Part shown: one piece after another, positions 9,151-19,199 of the stretch | Numbering within the stretch: the first letter of the stretch is position 1 | Layout: each line of letters starts with the position of its first letter | NCBI RefSeq assembly: GCF_000262755.1 | Contig: NZ_AFEU01000001.1 | Coordinates: 744,001 to 808,000, forward strand | Source: Bacillus methanolicus PB1 | GTDB lineage: Bacteria; Bacillota; Bacilli; Bacillales; Cytobacillaceae | Length of the DNA: 64,000 bases | Direction of reading: 5' to 3' | Notes under the pieces: model-generated | What the model saw: only the letters and a program-made list of their open reading frames with translations | Database searches by the model: none | Told to the model about the DNA's origin: nothing | Program-made: the position numbers and the translations under genes

Positions 9151-9503
9151 CTATGACTTTTTTAATGACTCCAGTCACTTCTTCACCCCTGCCATTTTTT
9201 ATTACAATTCTTTTTGGCAGCACAAATAGGAGGTAATGCAAAATCGCTAAATTTCAACAAAATGATAAACTATTATCTCTTTATCACTTTAACGCTTTAA
9301 CGAAGAGCGGGCCAGACCCCTAAGTCTTAGGTCTGAGTTGGAAATAAAGCTCAGGTGCGTTATGGGAAGGAAATTGCAAAGGTAAGATGAAAACGTAGGA
9401 GGAGGAAGCAATAGCGGAAGGCGTGATCAATTTTATTCAAAACATGATATGAGTTGTCTAGGTGCATTTTTTTCCAAATATTTCGATTAAAGGAGTGATT
9501 TTT

Positions 9504-12500
9504 ATGTCTTGGTTTACAAAATGGTCTTTTGGCAATAAGGCTGCTGTCACGATTATGTCCGTTCTAATTTTACTTATGGGGATTATCAGTTATTTTACCC
9601 TTCCAATGGAGTTTCTTCCCGCTGCAGACCAGCCTCAAATATCTATTGTTGTAATGGGTCAGGGTACCGACTCAAACACAATGGAAAAACAAGTCACTTC
9701 TCCGATTGAAAACGCTGTTGTCGGAGTAAAGGGAAAAAGCAATATTTTTTCCACAACCGGAGATGGTTTTTCGAAAGTTGATATCCTCTATGAATCAAAA
9801 ACAGATATGAAAGAAGCCAAATTGGAAGTTCAAGAAGCTTTAAGCTCGTTAACTTTGCCGCAAAATGTATCAAAACCAATGGTCGTTCAGTTAAACACCT
9901 CAATGATTCCAATCGCAGACGTAGCTGTAACTTTTAAAGAGGGATTAACTCCAAAGAATATTGAATTTGCAAAGAAAAAGATTGAACCTTACTTTAAGGA
10001 TATTAAGGGCGTTGCAAGCGTGCAAATGTACGGAAATGTCGATTCGTATGTATCCGTTAAAATTGATAACAAATTAATGGCTCAAAAACATGTATCGCTC
10101 CCTAATGTTATGAAAATTCTTCAGGGGCAAAACACTTCCTTAGCTATCGGTGAAAAAGTCATTGACGGTAAATCAAGCAATATTAAGGTGGTTGGAAATA
10201 TTGACGAGCTTCAAAAAGTGAAAGATTTATCAGTAGGTTCGGATGTAACACTGGGTGATATTGCAAAAATTGAAATTGCGAAACCAGAAGATACTTTGAC
10301 ACGAATTAACGGAAATGAAGGTTTGTTATTTATTGTAACAAAAGATAGCATCTCAAATGCTGTAAGCATCAGCAAAGAAGTAAAAAAAGCTGCTGATCAA
10401 ATTAATAAAAAGTATGACAATACGGAAGCAAAGGTTATATTTACTACAGCTGAAATGGTTGAAACGTCCGTGCATTCTATGATAAAAGAAGTATTGCTTG
10501 GGGCACTGTTTGCAACGATCGTCATTATGCTTTTCTTGCGGAATGTCCGTGCCACTTTTATAACGATTGTATCGATTCCGTTATCATTAGCCTTTACTTT
10601 GTTCTTGCTTGACAGATCTGGTGTGACATTAAATATTTTAACGCTAGGAGGAGTAGCCGTTGCCGTAGGACGGCTTGTGGATGACAGTATTGTCGTAATC
10701 GAAAATATTTTCCGGAAGATGCAGCAAGAAAAATTTTCTGTACAAATGGTCATCGATGCTACAAAGGAAGTGGGAACAGCAATAACTGCCTCAACCTTAA
10801 CAACGGTTGCCGTATTTTTGCCAATCGGTTTAGTCGGGGGCGGCCTGCAAGATTTCTTGCTGCCATTTGCCTTAACAGTCACCTACTCCCTTCTTTCTTC
10901 ATTAGTGATTGCCTTAACGGTCGTGCCACTAATGAGTGCCGGTTTATTAAAAAATACAAAGCTTCCGGAGCACAAGAATCCTGTTCCATTTAAAAAGCTT
11001 GTAATTTGGTCCCTTAACCATAAGTTGGTTGTTTTATCATTAGCATTCTTGCTATTCGCAGGTTCAATCGCTGCCTACTTTACGATGCCAAAAGGTGCAG
11101 TCGACCATTCGAATGCTGATTTTATTCAAGCAACACTAAGCTATCCTAACGATACGCCAATTGAAAAAGTAAAAGAAAAAAGCCTCAAGCTTGAAAAATA
11201 TCTTCTGGAGCAAGACGAAGTCAAACATTTGTTTTTGGAGATGGGCAATAATGAGAATGCTGCAAAATATGGCGACATTGGCTCTCCAACCGAAACAAGT
11301 TTTATGGTTATATTAAAAGATAAAGATGAAACCGATAAAGTCATAAAAGAAATAGAGAAAATAAAAAGCGAGTTTTCTGGTGCAGATTTTAAAGTAGATG
11401 CAGGCTCTGTCATGAGCAATTCAAAAACAACGATTACTGTGGATGTGATCGGAGAAAATCTTGAAGACCTCGAAGAAACATCGAACAAAATAAAAGATTC
11501 CATTAAAGATATCGACGGAATTAAATCGATATCAACCAACCAGGAAGAGAAAAAGACCGTCTACTCAATAAATGTTAATCCTGCCCGGGCGAATACGGAA
11601 CAAATTGCTCAACAATTGGGAGTGATGCTGAATCGCACCCCTCTAGGTACAGTTCAATTAGAAGAACAGCAAACGAACGTATTCCTTGAACCGGTTTTAG
11701 ATCCAAAAACACCTGAGGATCTAAAAAATGTACACATTGTGACCTCTTCCGGTATGGTTCCAGTCTCACAAATTGCAACTCTTGAAAAAGAAGAAAAACC
11801 AACTAATATATTCCATAAAGATGGAGATGCCTATATCCGCGTTACCGCTGATATTGATCCGGCTAAATTATCAGAGATCTCAAAAGAAATGAACGCTAAA
11901 ATTTTTGGCGACCAGAAAAAAGAGGGTATAGATATTCCAAATGGTGTTGACGTTTATATAGGTGGAGCGAATGTTCAACAAGCAGACGACTTTTCTGATT
12001 TATTTATAACCATGCTCGTATCGGTCGGAATTGTCTTCTTAATCATGGTCATTACATTTAAAACGATCCGTGCTCCAATTTCCATTTTATTCTCCTTGCC
12101 GCTTGCGGCTATCGGTGCCATCTTAGGTTTATTAATCAGCCGGATTTCCGTTGATGTGACTGCATTGCTTGGCGCTTTAATGCTAATTGGGATCGTTGTC
12201 ACAAACGCAATCGTGTTGTTAGATAGAGTGAAACAAAATGAAAAAACAATGATCATGCGTGATGCCATTGTTGAAGCATCTGTTGTAAGAATGCGTCCAA
12301 TCATGATGACTGCCGTAGCCACAATATGTGCAATGCTTCCGCTTTTATTCAAAAAAGCCGAAACGGGAAGCCTAGTTTCGCAAAGCCTTGCCGTTGTAGT
12401 GATCGGCGGATTAGCTGTTGCAACCTTGTTGACACTCGTTGTCATTCCGGTAGTGTATGAATTGCTGCACTTCAGGAAATCAAAAAAACAGCGGCAGAGC

Positions 12501-12539
12501 AAAGAAACTCCTGCGGAAAACTTAAGTTTATTAGGTTAA
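9504..12539 (+). CDS. RND-family efflux transporter permease (AcrB/SwrC type)
   Basis: A 1011-aa RND pump subunit: one N-terminal helix, a large outer domain, six helices (about 340-500), a second outer domain and six helices (about 845-1000). Family markers are PMEFLPAADQPQI after TM1, the proton-relay helix VAVAVGRLVDDSIVVIENIF, and GIVVTNAIVLLD in the second half. In B. subtilis the related SwrC gives surfactin self-resistance and aids swarming; other members export antibiotics or bile salts. GGAGTG precedes ATG 9504; the frame opens at 9462. No membrane-fusion partner or regulator adjoins it, usual for Gram-positive RND pumps. The substrate is unknown. Confidence 0.9.
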   Translation: MSWFTKWSFGNKAAVTIMSVLILLMGIISYFTLPMEFLPAADQPQISIVVMGQGTDSNTMEKQVTSPIENAVVGVKGKSNIFSTTGDGFSKVDILYESKTDMKEAKLEVQEALSSLTLPQNVSKPMVVQLNTSMIPIADVAVTFKEGLTPKNIEFAKKKIEPYFKDIKGVASVQMYGNVDSYVSVKIDNKLMAQKHVSLPNVMKILQGQNTSLAIGEKVIDGKSSNIKVVGNIDELQKVKDLSVGSDVTLGDIAKIEIAKPEDTLTRINGNEGLLFIVTKDSISNAVSISKEVKKAADQINKKYDNTEAKVIFTTAEMVETSVHSMIKEVLLGALFATIVIMLFLRNVRATFITIVSIPLSLAFTLFLLDRSGVTLNILTLGGVAVAVGRLVDDSIVVIENIFRKMQQEKFSVQMVIDATKEVGTAITASTLTTVAVFLPIGLVGGGLQDFLLPFALTVTYSLLSSLVIALTVVPLMSAGLLKNTKLPEHKNPVPFKKLVIWSLNHKLVVLSLAFLLFAGSIAAYFTMPKGAVDHSNADFIQATLSYPNDTPIEKVKEKSLKLEKYLLEQDEVKHLFLEMGNNENAAKYGDIGSPTETSFMVILKDKDETDKVIKEIEKIKSEFSGADFKVDAGSVMSNSKTTITVDVIGENLEDLEETSNKIKDSIKDIDGIKSISTNQEEKKTVYSINVNPARANTEQIAQQLGVMLNRTPLGTVQLEEQQTNVFLEPVLDPKTPEDLKNVHIVTSSGMVPVSQIATLEKEEKPTNIFHKDGDAYIRVTADIDPAKLSEISKEMNAKIFGDQKKEGIDIPNGVDVYIGGANVQQADDFSDLFITMLVSVGIVFLIMVITFKTIRAPISILFSLPLAAIGAILGLLISRISVDVTALLGALMLIGIVVTNAIVLLDRVKQNEKTMIMRDAIVEASVVRMRPIMMTAVATICAMLPLLFKKAETGSLVSQSLAVVVIGGLAVATLLTLVVIPVVYELLHFRKSKKQRQSKETPAENLSLLG

Positions 12540-12553
12540 GAGCTGACTTATAA

Positions 12554-12638
12554 GGGCCAGAGTCCCTCCAACAATGACAATATATAGAATGGTTTTTATT
12601 AGTGATTTTCTATATACTGTGTTGGAGGGGTCTGGCCC
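12554..12638. repeat. palindromic element, subfamily I, reversed relative to 4775
   Basis: The ends are GGGCCAGAGTCCCTCCAAC and GTTGGAGGGGTCTGGCCC. The interior AATGACAATATATAGAATGG is the reverse complement of the right half of the 4775-4859 copy. It directly abuts the truncated aldo/keto reductase fragment to its right, whose stop codon overlaps the element's last base. Confidence 0.85.
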
Positions 12639-12640
12639 TA

Positions 12641-12796
12641 GCTATTTAACATATTTAACTGTGAAGGGATAAAATTGGAAACACCAAAATGGCGTACTTT
12701 ACCCTCTCTTTTAAGCAGAGAAAAAGCTTCTGCTGTTTCCTCAGAATCCATAAAAGGATCAGGGCGGTGTATTAATAAAACATCTATGTAATCAGT
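12641..12796 (-). pseudogene. aldo/keto reductase fragment
   Basis: On the minus strand about 50 codons encode TDYIDVLLIHRPDPFMDSEE, then AEAFSLLKREGKVRHFGVSN and FIPSQL. This is the conserved core of NADPH-dependent aldo/keto reductases (YdhF-like), including IHRPD and the GVSNF motif. Intact proteins are about 300 aa; the N-terminal catalytic Tyr/Lys part and the C-terminus are gone. The fragment ends exactly at a palindromic repeat. It is a remnant without a start codon and fills most of the gap between the RND gene and ytvI. Confidence 0.88.
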
Positions 12797-12861
12797 AAAT
12801 TTTTTCTATTTTAATCTTTTTTTTCTTATAAATTGCTTAATTAATAGACAAAATTTGTCAT

Positions 12862-13893
12862 CTAAATCTTAAACTTCATTTTAATAACATTGGCCTTTTT
12901 TAATGTGTCAAAAACAATCACAAGTGCTGGCCCGAGGATTACTCCGACGACCCCTAAGAGCTTAAAACCTATATAAAGGCTGATAAGCGCTGCCAACGGA
13001 GAAATGCCAAGGCTTGTTGAATATACTTTTGGTTCAATAATTCTTCGGACAACAGTAATGATCAGAAACAAAATGATTAAACCAATTCCAAGAAAGTGGT
13101 TGTTTTGCAAAATCGCAATAACCGCCCATGGAACGAGAACGGAACCTGTTCCAAGTATTGGCAAAATATCAACGATTACGATCAGTAAAGATAAAAGTCC
13201 AGTATAGGGCACTTTTAAAATAGACAAGCCGATAAATGCCATAATAAATGTAAGCAAACTTAAAATAATCTGCGCTTTAATAAACCCAATACCTGCTTTA
13301 TTTAACTGATTGGCAACTAAATAGACTCTCCGCTTTGTTTGTTCTTTAAGATGCAATTCCACTTTAGCTTTCAAACGAGGCAATTCTAGGCTTATTAAAA
13401 ATAAAGCAATTAAATAGATTAAAAACTCAATTAGAAATCCCGGAATTGCTGTTAACAGGTTAACCGTATTCTGAAAGACACCCTGCAAAAAGCTATCGAG
13501 AGAATTGATGCTGTTTTCTAAAGTTTTTTCGATTGAAATGATTACGTCTTTGGGTAAATTTTTTGAGTAGAACTCCCATTTCCGTATTAGAGGCAAGATG
13601 ACAGAAATATAAAGGTTGTTCATAAAATTTGGCGTTTTTCCGGACAATGCAACAGTTTGCTCGGCTATAATCGATATTAGGTTGTAGCCGATGACTGTCA
13701 TTAACAGGACATAGCCAGTAAATACGGTAATTACAGATTGCAACCTGTTAAAACGCAATTTTGTCATCAGCCACTGAACAAGTCCTTCAAGCATAACGGC
13801 GGTAATAAAAGCAAAAATTAACGGCAAACTGTAAGGGACCAAGAACAGTCCGACAAGAACAACAACAGAAATCCATAACCATTTTTTCCACAT
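12862..13893 (-). CDS. AI-2E family / sporulation membrane protein YtvI-like
   Basis: A 343-aa membrane protein of the AI-2E transporter (UPF0118/PerM) family, most like the sporulation protein YtvI. Eight hydrophobic segments are visible with an amphipathic region in the middle (about residues 95-150). Family markers near the C-terminus are DILPILGTGSVLVPWAV, IIEPKVYSTSLGISPL and GVVGVILGPALV. I chose ATG 13893 (MWKKW) with GGAGAG upstream, because the longer frame from 13938 adds a charged lead with no ribosome site. What it transports, if anything, is not known. Confidence 0.82.
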   Translation of the reverse strand: MWKKWLWISVVVLVGLFLVPYSLPLIFAFITAVMLEGLVQWLMTKLRFNRLQSVITVFTGYVLLMTVIGYNLISIIAEQTVALSGKTPNFMNNLYISVILPLIRKWEFYSKNLPKDVIISIEKTLENSINSLDSFLQGVFQNTVNLLTAIPGFLIEFLIYLIALFLISLELPRLKAKVELHLKEQTKRRVYLVANQLNKAGIGFIKAQIILSLLTFIMAFIGLSILKVPYTGLLSLLIVIVDILPILGTGSVLVPWAVIAILQNNHFLGIGLIILFLIITVVRRIIEPKVYSTSLGISPLAALISLYIGFKLLGVVGVILGPALVIVFDTLKKANVIKMKFKI

Positions 13894-14010
13894 AACAAAA
13901 CTCTCCGCTTCTGGATAATCATAGTGTAAATGTAACAAAAAATTATTTGAAAGTCACCTTTGAGAGGGTATCAATGTATAAAACTCACTATATGCAGGAG
14001 GTTTCTGGAA

Positions 14011-14646
14011 ATGAACCATTTTTTAGAAGGGGAACTGATAAGACCGATACAAATAAAGATCAGCCCTTTGAAAGGACATTTTTATGATAAACCTACATTG
14101 GAACTGGCAAAATCTTTGCTTGGCTGTCTTTTAATAAAAAAAACGGAGAAGGGAATTGCTTCAGGCTTTATAGTTGAAACCGAAGCATATATAGGACCTG
14201 AAGACCGCGCAGCACACTCCTTTAATAACAGAAGAACAAAACGGACAGAAGTTATGTTTCGGGAATCGGGCCTTGTCTATACTTATGTCATGCATACCCA
14301 CTGTCTTGTCAATATCGTCAGCGGAGGACCGGAAAAGCCTGAAGCTGTTCTCATCAGGGCAATAGAGCCTTTTACAGGAATAAATTTGATGAAAATGAGA
14401 CGGGGTATGACAAATATCAAAAATCTTACAAACGGTCCTGGAAAACTGACAAAAGCTTTAGGCATCACGATAGAAAATTACGGGCATTGTCTTTCTGGAC
14501 CTCCTTTGTTTATTTCAAAGGGTTTTCAGCCCGAAAAAATATCTCAAGGTAAAAGAATTGGAATCGACAATTCGGGGGAAGCAAAAGACTACCCGTGGAG
14601 GTTTTGGATTTCCGAAAACCCTTTTATCTCAAGGAAAGGGTCCTGA
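14011..14646 (+). CDS. 3-methyladenine DNA glycosylase (AAG/Mpg family)
   Basis: A 211-aa base-excision repair enzyme that removes alkylated purines such as 3-methyladenine and hypoxanthine. The catalytic Glu lies in GFIVETEAYIGPEDRAAHSF, the DNA-intercalating region in YTYVMHTHCLVNIV, and the family motif NGPGKLTKALGI in the C-terminal half. AGGAGG lies before ATG 14011. The last residues and the TGA stop are inside a palindromic repeat (14638-14718), so the original C-terminus may have been altered slightly by its insertion. Confidence 0.93.
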   Translation: MNHFLEGELIRPIQIKISPLKGHFYDKPTLELAKSLLGCLLIKKTEKGIASGFIVETEAYIGPEDRAAHSFNNRRTKRTEVMFRESGLVYTYVMHTHCLVNIVSGGPEKPEAVLIRAIEPFTGINLMKMRRGMTNIKNLTNGPGKLTKALGITIENYGHCLSGPPLFISKGFQPEKISQGKRIGIDNSGEAKDYPWRFWISENPFISRKGS

Positions 14647-14718
14647 CTCCTTCGGCAATAACAATATATAAAATGATTATTAGTTTATGCCTATCAGTCG
14701 GATTGGAGGGTCTGATCC
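14638..14718. repeat. diverged palindromic element overlapping the glycosylase stop
   Basis: The ends are GGGTCCTGACTCCTTC and GGAGGGTCTGATCC. The interior GCAATAACAATATATAAAATG resembles the reversed subfamily I unit at 12554. The inverted ends are less perfect than in other copies. Confidence 0.7.
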
Positions 14719-14729
14719 ATTATTAGATT

Positions 14730-15278
14730 CTAAGCCGCTCGATTTCGCTGACTGACTAAGAAGAAAAAAAGAATTGGAACAACGATACACATACCAAGGA
14801 CGCTCCAAAGAATATCTCCACCACTAATAACTTGTTCTATTAGCAACCGGTAGTAAGCATATAGAGAGTAAGGCAACACCAAAAGGATTGAAGTTATCAC
14901 TCCAGGAGTATATTTTTTCAGATAAATGGCTTGCCCTATATGCGTGAATACATGCGCAAAAAAAATAGCTAAAAATACTAAAAAAATATAGTAAAAAGAG
15001 AAAATTACGGCTAATATGGTTCCGGCTGTTATGCTAAGGAAAACCCAAAATACATCTTGTGCAAATTGAAGTGTTGTCATTTTAAAACTACTATAAAAAT
15101 ACTTGCGGACCGATTGAGGCAAAACAGCCAAAACTTGCTCTTTGTTCTGTTTGGTCCATTTCTCCACAGTAAGAATTTCTTCAAAGTCATGAAACATAAA
15201 CAAAATAGGAAATAGCCAAAAAACGCTAATAATATGAATTTTAGCATTTAACCATTCTAATAACACTTTAATCACCAA
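14730..15278 (-). CDS. HXXEE domain membrane protein
   Basis: A protein of about 180 aa with five or so membrane segments. The family signature is the His-x-x-Glu-Glu motif in MFHDFEEILTVEKW, near the end of TM1, with a second His in HVFTHIGQAIYLK. HXXEE-domain proteins are of unknown function. The start is uncertain: TTG 15278 and GTG codons shortly downstream are the only options before the first helix and none has a clear ribosome site. It sits alone between a repeat and the yhbH terminator. Confidence 0.75.
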   Translation of the reverse strand: MVIKVLLEWLNAKIHIISVFWLFPILFMFHDFEEILTVEKWTKQNKEQVLAVLPQSVRKYFYSSFKMTTLQFAQDVFWVFLSITAGTILAVIFSFYYIFLVFLAIFFAHVFTHIGQAIYLKKYTPGVITSILLVLPYSLYAYYRLLIEQVISGGDILWSVLGMCIVVPILFFFLVSQRNRAA

Positions 15279-15368
15279 TTTTCGGATGATTTAAAATTCC
15301 CTTTAAAATTATTGTGCCAAATATTTGCTTTTTTGTAAATAGTTTAACTGCACTCCGCACAGAAAAAA

Positions 15369-15392
15369 TCTCTTACCCGTATTGATAAGAGA
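15369..15392 (-). terminator. terminator downstream of yhbH
   Basis: TCTCTTA (15369-15375) and TAAGAGA (15386-15392) form the stem; A- and T-runs on both sides allow function in either direction. Confidence 0.75.
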
Positions 15393-15454
15393 CTTTTTAT
15401 TTTTAGTTATTCCAAAACGTTGTAAACATTTCTTATGATCGAATTTTTATTATC

Positions 15455-16615
15455 TTACGCATAGACCTTATTTTCTTCCTTACTAAAAAAACTTCGCATC
15501 GCATGGAAGACATCGGCTTTTTGCTTTAGAATATAATAGCGGAATTTTTCGTTTTTTATGTTTTTATATGCAGACATTAAAGTAGAATGACGATTGTATT
15601 GATTCACTTCGCCGTATCCGAAAATATTGGATACTTTCATTAAATCTTCCACTAATTTTAGACAGCGCGCGTTATCTGAAGTTAGATTATCACCGTCAGA
15701 AAAATGAAAAGGATAAATATTATACCGTCTTGGATTGTATTTCTCGTCAATCAATTCGAGCGATTTGCGATATACGGATGAACATATTGTTCCGCCGCTT
15801 TCTCCTTTTGTAAAGAAATCTTCTTCCGATACGACCTTTGCTTCTGTATGATGAGCAATAAACTCAATTTCAACAGTTTCATATTTTGTTCGCAGAAACC
15901 TTGTCATCCAGAAGAAAAAGCTTCTGGCCATATATTTTTCCCAAACTCCCATCGAACCGCTAGTGTCCATCATGGCAAGTACAACTGCTTTAGAATCGGG
16001 TTTAACCACTTCATTCCAAGTTCTAAACTTCAGATCCTCGCGATAAATCGGATAAAATGACGGTTTTCCGTTCATCGCATTTCGCTTAAAAGCAGTCATC
16101 ATTGTTCTTTTTTTATCAATGTTCCCCATTAAACCAGTTTTTCGTATATCGTTAAATTCAATGTTTTCAACTAAATACTTATCCTGCTCTTTTTTTTGCA
16201 AGTTTGGTAATTCTAATTGTTTAAACAGTGCTTCTTCAAGTTCCATTAAAGAGACTTCTGCTTCAAAATAATCCTCTCCCGGCATATCGCCGGCTCCTTG
16301 CCCTTTGCCTTGATCGCTGGAACCGTCACGGGCTACTACGTCACCGATTTGACTGTCTCCATCTCCTTGGCCAACATGTTTGTTTTTATCATAATTATAA
16401 CGAATTTTGTATTCATCCAAAGAACGAATTGGAATTTTTACCACTTCTTTACCATTTGACATAATTATGCTTTCTTCTGTAATAAGATCTGGGAGATTAT
16501 TGCGGATCGCTTCCTGGACTTTTTCCTGATGCCTCTGTTGGTCATCGTGACCTTTCCGATGGAGGGACCAGTCTTCTTTTGAAATCACAAACTGATGGTT
16601 ATTTGCATTGGTCAT
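15455..16615 (-). CDS. yhbH: sporulation protein YhbH (DUF444)
   Basis: A 386-aa cytoplasmic protein of the YhbH/DUF444 family, with a von Willebrand A-like fold: the MIDAS-type sequence [10 protein letters not shown] is near residue 225 and the downstream [10 protein letters not shown] near residue 315. The N-terminal third is charged and disordered-looking with an acidic Gly-rich stretch (GDGDSQIGD). In B. subtilis yhbH is a sigma-E gene acting with PrkA and SpoVR; all three are present here. GGAGG precedes ATG 16615. It is separated from prkA by about 330 bp, so it probably has its own promoter. Confidence 0.95.
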   Translation of the reverse strand: MTNANNHQFVISKEDWSLHRKGHDDQQRHQEKVQEAIRNNLPDLITEESIIMSNGKEVVKIPIRSLDEYKIRYNYDKNKHVGQGDGDSQIGDVVARDGSSDQGKGQGAGDMPGEDYFEAEVSLMELEEALFKQLELPNLQKKEQDKYLVENIEFNDIRKTGLMGNIDKKRTMMTAFKRNAMNGKPSFYPIYREDLKFRTWNEVVKPDSKAVVLAMMDTSGSMGVWEKYMARSFFFWMTRFLRTKYETVEIEFIAHHTEAKVVSEEDFFTKGESGGTICSSVYRKSLELIDEKYNPRRYNIYPFHFSDGDNLTSDNARCLKLVEDLMKVSNIFGYGEVNQYNRHSTLMSAYKNIKNEKFRYYILKQKADVFHAMRSFFSKEENKVYA

Positions 16616-16907
16616 TTAATACCCCTCCTGTAAAAATACTCAGTTTCTTGCACACATAAACTCATCCATGCATACAATATCGCGAGTGTCGAATGAGATA
16701 TGGGAAACATTTATTACTTTATCCTATGCAGAACGACAAAATAATTGACAAATTATTTTGTTAATAAGACAATCGCCCAATAAAAACAAACAAGCCTATT
16801 TTACAATCGGTTATCATTCCGGAAAATCATCGGATTTCAGTGCACTCGTTCGAAATTCAACCGTCCTGTCAGAAACTTATTCAAAGTCATATCTAAAATT
16901 TAAACAA

Positions 16908-16940
16908 AAAGAGCTGACCAACGCATTTTGTCAGCTCTCT
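16908..16940 (-). terminator. terminator of prkA, within the 330-bp prkA-yhbH gap
   Basis: Read on the minus strand: AGAGCTGAC, a loop, GTCAGCTCTTTTTG. The remainder of the gap (16616-16907) is AT-rich with no convincing gene; a weak sigma-E-like pair (CATATCT and GATATTGT on the minus strand) lies near 16680-16710. Confidence 0.8.
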
Positions 16941-16945
16941 ACTTT

Positions 16946-18841
16946 TTATCTGTTTAACAAACTTCCAACATAGCGCAGCAATTCATTTGCAGATGTAGAG
17001 TTGTAGCCATATTCATCAATTAGCCGTGCGACCACCTCATTGATTTTCTTCAATTGCTGTTCATCCGGCGTTTTCGTTGAAGTCGTAATTTTAACAACAT
17101 CTTTCAAATCTGCAAATAATTTTTTCTGAATAGCTTCACGCAAACGATCATGTGAATTATAATCGAACCGTTTCCCTTTTCGTGCATAGGCAGAAATCCT
17201 GATCAAAATTTCTTCCCTGAATGCTTTTTTTGCATTCTCAGAAATTCCGATTTGCTCTTCAATCGATCTCATTAATTTTTCGTCCGGATTTATTTCTTCC
17301 CCGGTTAATGGATCGCGAAGTTTCGCTTTATTACAGTAAGCTTCTACATTATCAAGATAATTATCCATCAGCGTTTTGGCCGATTCTTCATAAGAATAAA
17401 CAAATGCTTTTTGTACTTCTTTTTTGGCGATTTCGTCGTATTCCTTGCGTGCCAATGAAATGAAATTTAGATAGCGTTCTCTTAATTCAGCTGTAATAGA
17501 TGGATGCTGATCCAATCCCTCTTTAAGCGACCGGAGAACGTCAAGCGCATTAATGGACGGAATTTCCTTGCGAATAATCGTCGAGGAAATCCGATTGATG
17601 ACATAACGCGGATCAATCCCGCTCATTCCTTCATCCTGATATTCTTTTTTCAATTCTTCAACATCCGCTGAGTTGAACCCTTCGACACTTTCTCCATCAT
17701 ACAGGCGCATTTTTTTAACTAAATCGATATCACCTTTTTTCGGCTCTTTTAACCGGGTTAAAATTGTAAACATGGCCGCTACTTTCAACGTATGCGGAGC
17801 AATATGAACATTGGACACATCACTTTCTCGAATCATTTTCTCGTAAATTTTCTCTTCTTCTGAAACTTTAAGATTGTAAGGGATCGGCATCACAATAATC
17901 CTAGAATGGAGCGCTTCGTTTTTCTTATTCGAGATAAATGAGCGATATTCTGTTTCATTTGTGTGAGCTACTATTAACTCATCAGCTGAAATTAACGCAA
18001 ATCGTCCAGCTTTAAAATTACCTTCCTGTGTTAACGAGAGCAAATGCCATAAAAACTTTTCATCACATTTCAACATCTCCTGAAATTCCATCATTCCTCG
18101 ATTAGCCTTGTTCAGCTCCCCGTCAAAACGATAAGCACGAGGATCAGATTCTGATCCATACTCGGCAATTGTCGAAAAATCAATGCTTCCAGTCAGATCG
18201 GCAATATCTTGAGATTTCGGATCCGACGGGCTGAATGTCCCAATCCCAACACGTTTATCTTCGGAAAAGAAAATTCTTTCAACTAATACATCTTCAATTC
18301 TTCCGCCATATTCTTTTTCAAGGCGCATCATATTTAGCGGCGATAAATTTCCTTCGATTCGTATCCCATATTCTTCGTAAAAATCCTGGCGGAGATTATG
18401 TGGAATAAGATGCAGCGGATCTTCGTGCATCGGACAGCCTTTAATCGCATAAATAGCTCCTCTGTCAGTAAGGGAGTATGCTTCCAAACCTCTTTTTAAT
18501 GCAGTAACCAATGTAGATTTTCCGCCACTGACCGGGCCCATTAATAACAAAATTCGTTTTCTAACATCAAGGCGTTTTGCAGCCGGATGAAAATATTCTT
18601 CTACAAGTCTTTCTAGCGCTTCTTCGAGACCAAAAAGTTGATTGGAAAAGAACCGATACTTCTTTTTCCCGTTGACTTCTTCAACTCCTGCATCTTTAAT
18701 CATGTTATATACCCTTGAATGTGCTGATTGAGCTACCCACGGCTTCTTTTTAACAATTTGCAAGTAATCTGCAAATGTCCCTTCCCATTTTAACTTTTCC
18801 TCTGCTTCTCGAAGCATTTCAATTTTTCTTAAAATATCCAT
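16946..18841 (-). CDS. prkA: PrkA family serine protein kinase / AAA+ protein
   Basis: A 631-aa PrkA protein. The P-loop is MGPVSGGKSTL near residue 105, in an AAA+ core, and the C-terminal third is the PrkA kinase-like domain. Family sequences include CPMHEDPLHLIP and EEYGIRIEGNLSPLNMMRLE. In B. subtilis PrkA is a sporulation-stage protein made under sigma-E, reported to affect sigma-K regulation; homologues have also been reported to have ATP-dependent protease activity. The ribosome site GGGGGAGG stands before ATG 18841. A sigma-E-like promoter is visible at 18881-18909. Confidence 0.95.
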   Translation of the reverse strand: MDILRKIEMLREAEEKLKWEGTFADYLQIVKKKPWVAQSAHSRVYNMIKDAGVEEVNGKKKYRFFSNQLFGLEEALERLVEEYFHPAAKRLDVRKRILLLMGPVSGGKSTLVTALKRGLEAYSLTDRGAIYAIKGCPMHEDPLHLIPHNLRQDFYEEYGIRIEGNLSPLNMMRLEKEYGGRIEDVLVERIFFSEDKRVGIGTFSPSDPKSQDIADLTGSIDFSTIAEYGSESDPRAYRFDGELNKANRGMMEFQEMLKCDEKFLWHLLSLTQEGNFKAGRFALISADELIVAHTNETEYRSFISNKKNEALHSRIIVMPIPYNLKVSEEEKIYEKMIRESDVSNVHIAPHTLKVAAMFTILTRLKEPKKGDIDLVKKMRLYDGESVEGFNSADVEELKKEYQDEGMSGIDPRYVINRISSTIIRKEIPSINALDVLRSLKEGLDQHPSITAELRERYLNFISLARKEYDEIAKKEVQKAFVYSYEESAKTLMDNYLDNVEAYCNKAKLRDPLTGEEINPDEKLMRSIEEQIGISENAKKAFREEILIRISAYARKGKRFDYNSHDRLREAIQKKLFADLKDVVKITTSTKTPDEQQLKKINEVVARLIDEYGYNSTSANELLRYVGSLLNR

Positions 18842-18880
18842 AAGGACCTCCCCCTGTATTTAATCAGAGACGATTAATAT

Positions 18881-18909
18881 ACTGTATGCGCTTGGACAAT
18901 TGAACATGC
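18881..18909 (-). promoter_or_regulatory. probable sigma-E promoter of prkA
   Basis: On the minus strand GCATGTT (-35-like), a 14-nt spacer, then CATACAGT, which fits the sigma-E -10 consensus CATACANT. It lies about 40 nt before the prkA ribosome site. The known sigma-E control of B. subtilis prkA supports it. Confidence 0.65.
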
Positions 18910-19070
18910 TTAAACTGTGAGATGTTGTGTATATCTTTTTTATTTGATCTTTAAGATGCAAAAAATCTGCACAGTTTCAATTCACAGCCCTGTCATTTTG
19001 GGCTATAATAATTTTATGTAGCATTTAAAGAATATGAACTTTTTTAATGAAAAAAAGGAGGCTTACATAG

Positions 19071-19163
19071 ATGGGTACTGTTTTAATTTTAGGTGTAGTT
19101 GTGGCTTTCCTTGCTGCGATCTTTACAGCCGGTTACAATGATAAACCGGGGATTAATAAGTAA
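19071..19163 (+). CDS. 30-aa small membrane peptide
   Basis: A short ORF encoding 30 residues, starting MGTVLILGVVVAFLAAIF. It is one hydrophobic helix followed by a polar tail (TAGYNDKPGINK). AAAAGGAGG is placed 10 nt before ATG 19071, a good ribosome site. A candidate -10 (TATAAT) is at 19004-19009. The function is unknown; it could be a small sporulation or membrane peptide given the prkA neighbour. Confidence rests on the ribosome site and the clean hydrophobic helix. Confidence 0.65.
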   Translation: MGTVLILGVVVAFLAAIFTAGYNDKPGINK

Positions 19164-19199
19164 GGAGAGCGAAAAATGTCTTGAAAAGCACTGACAAAA

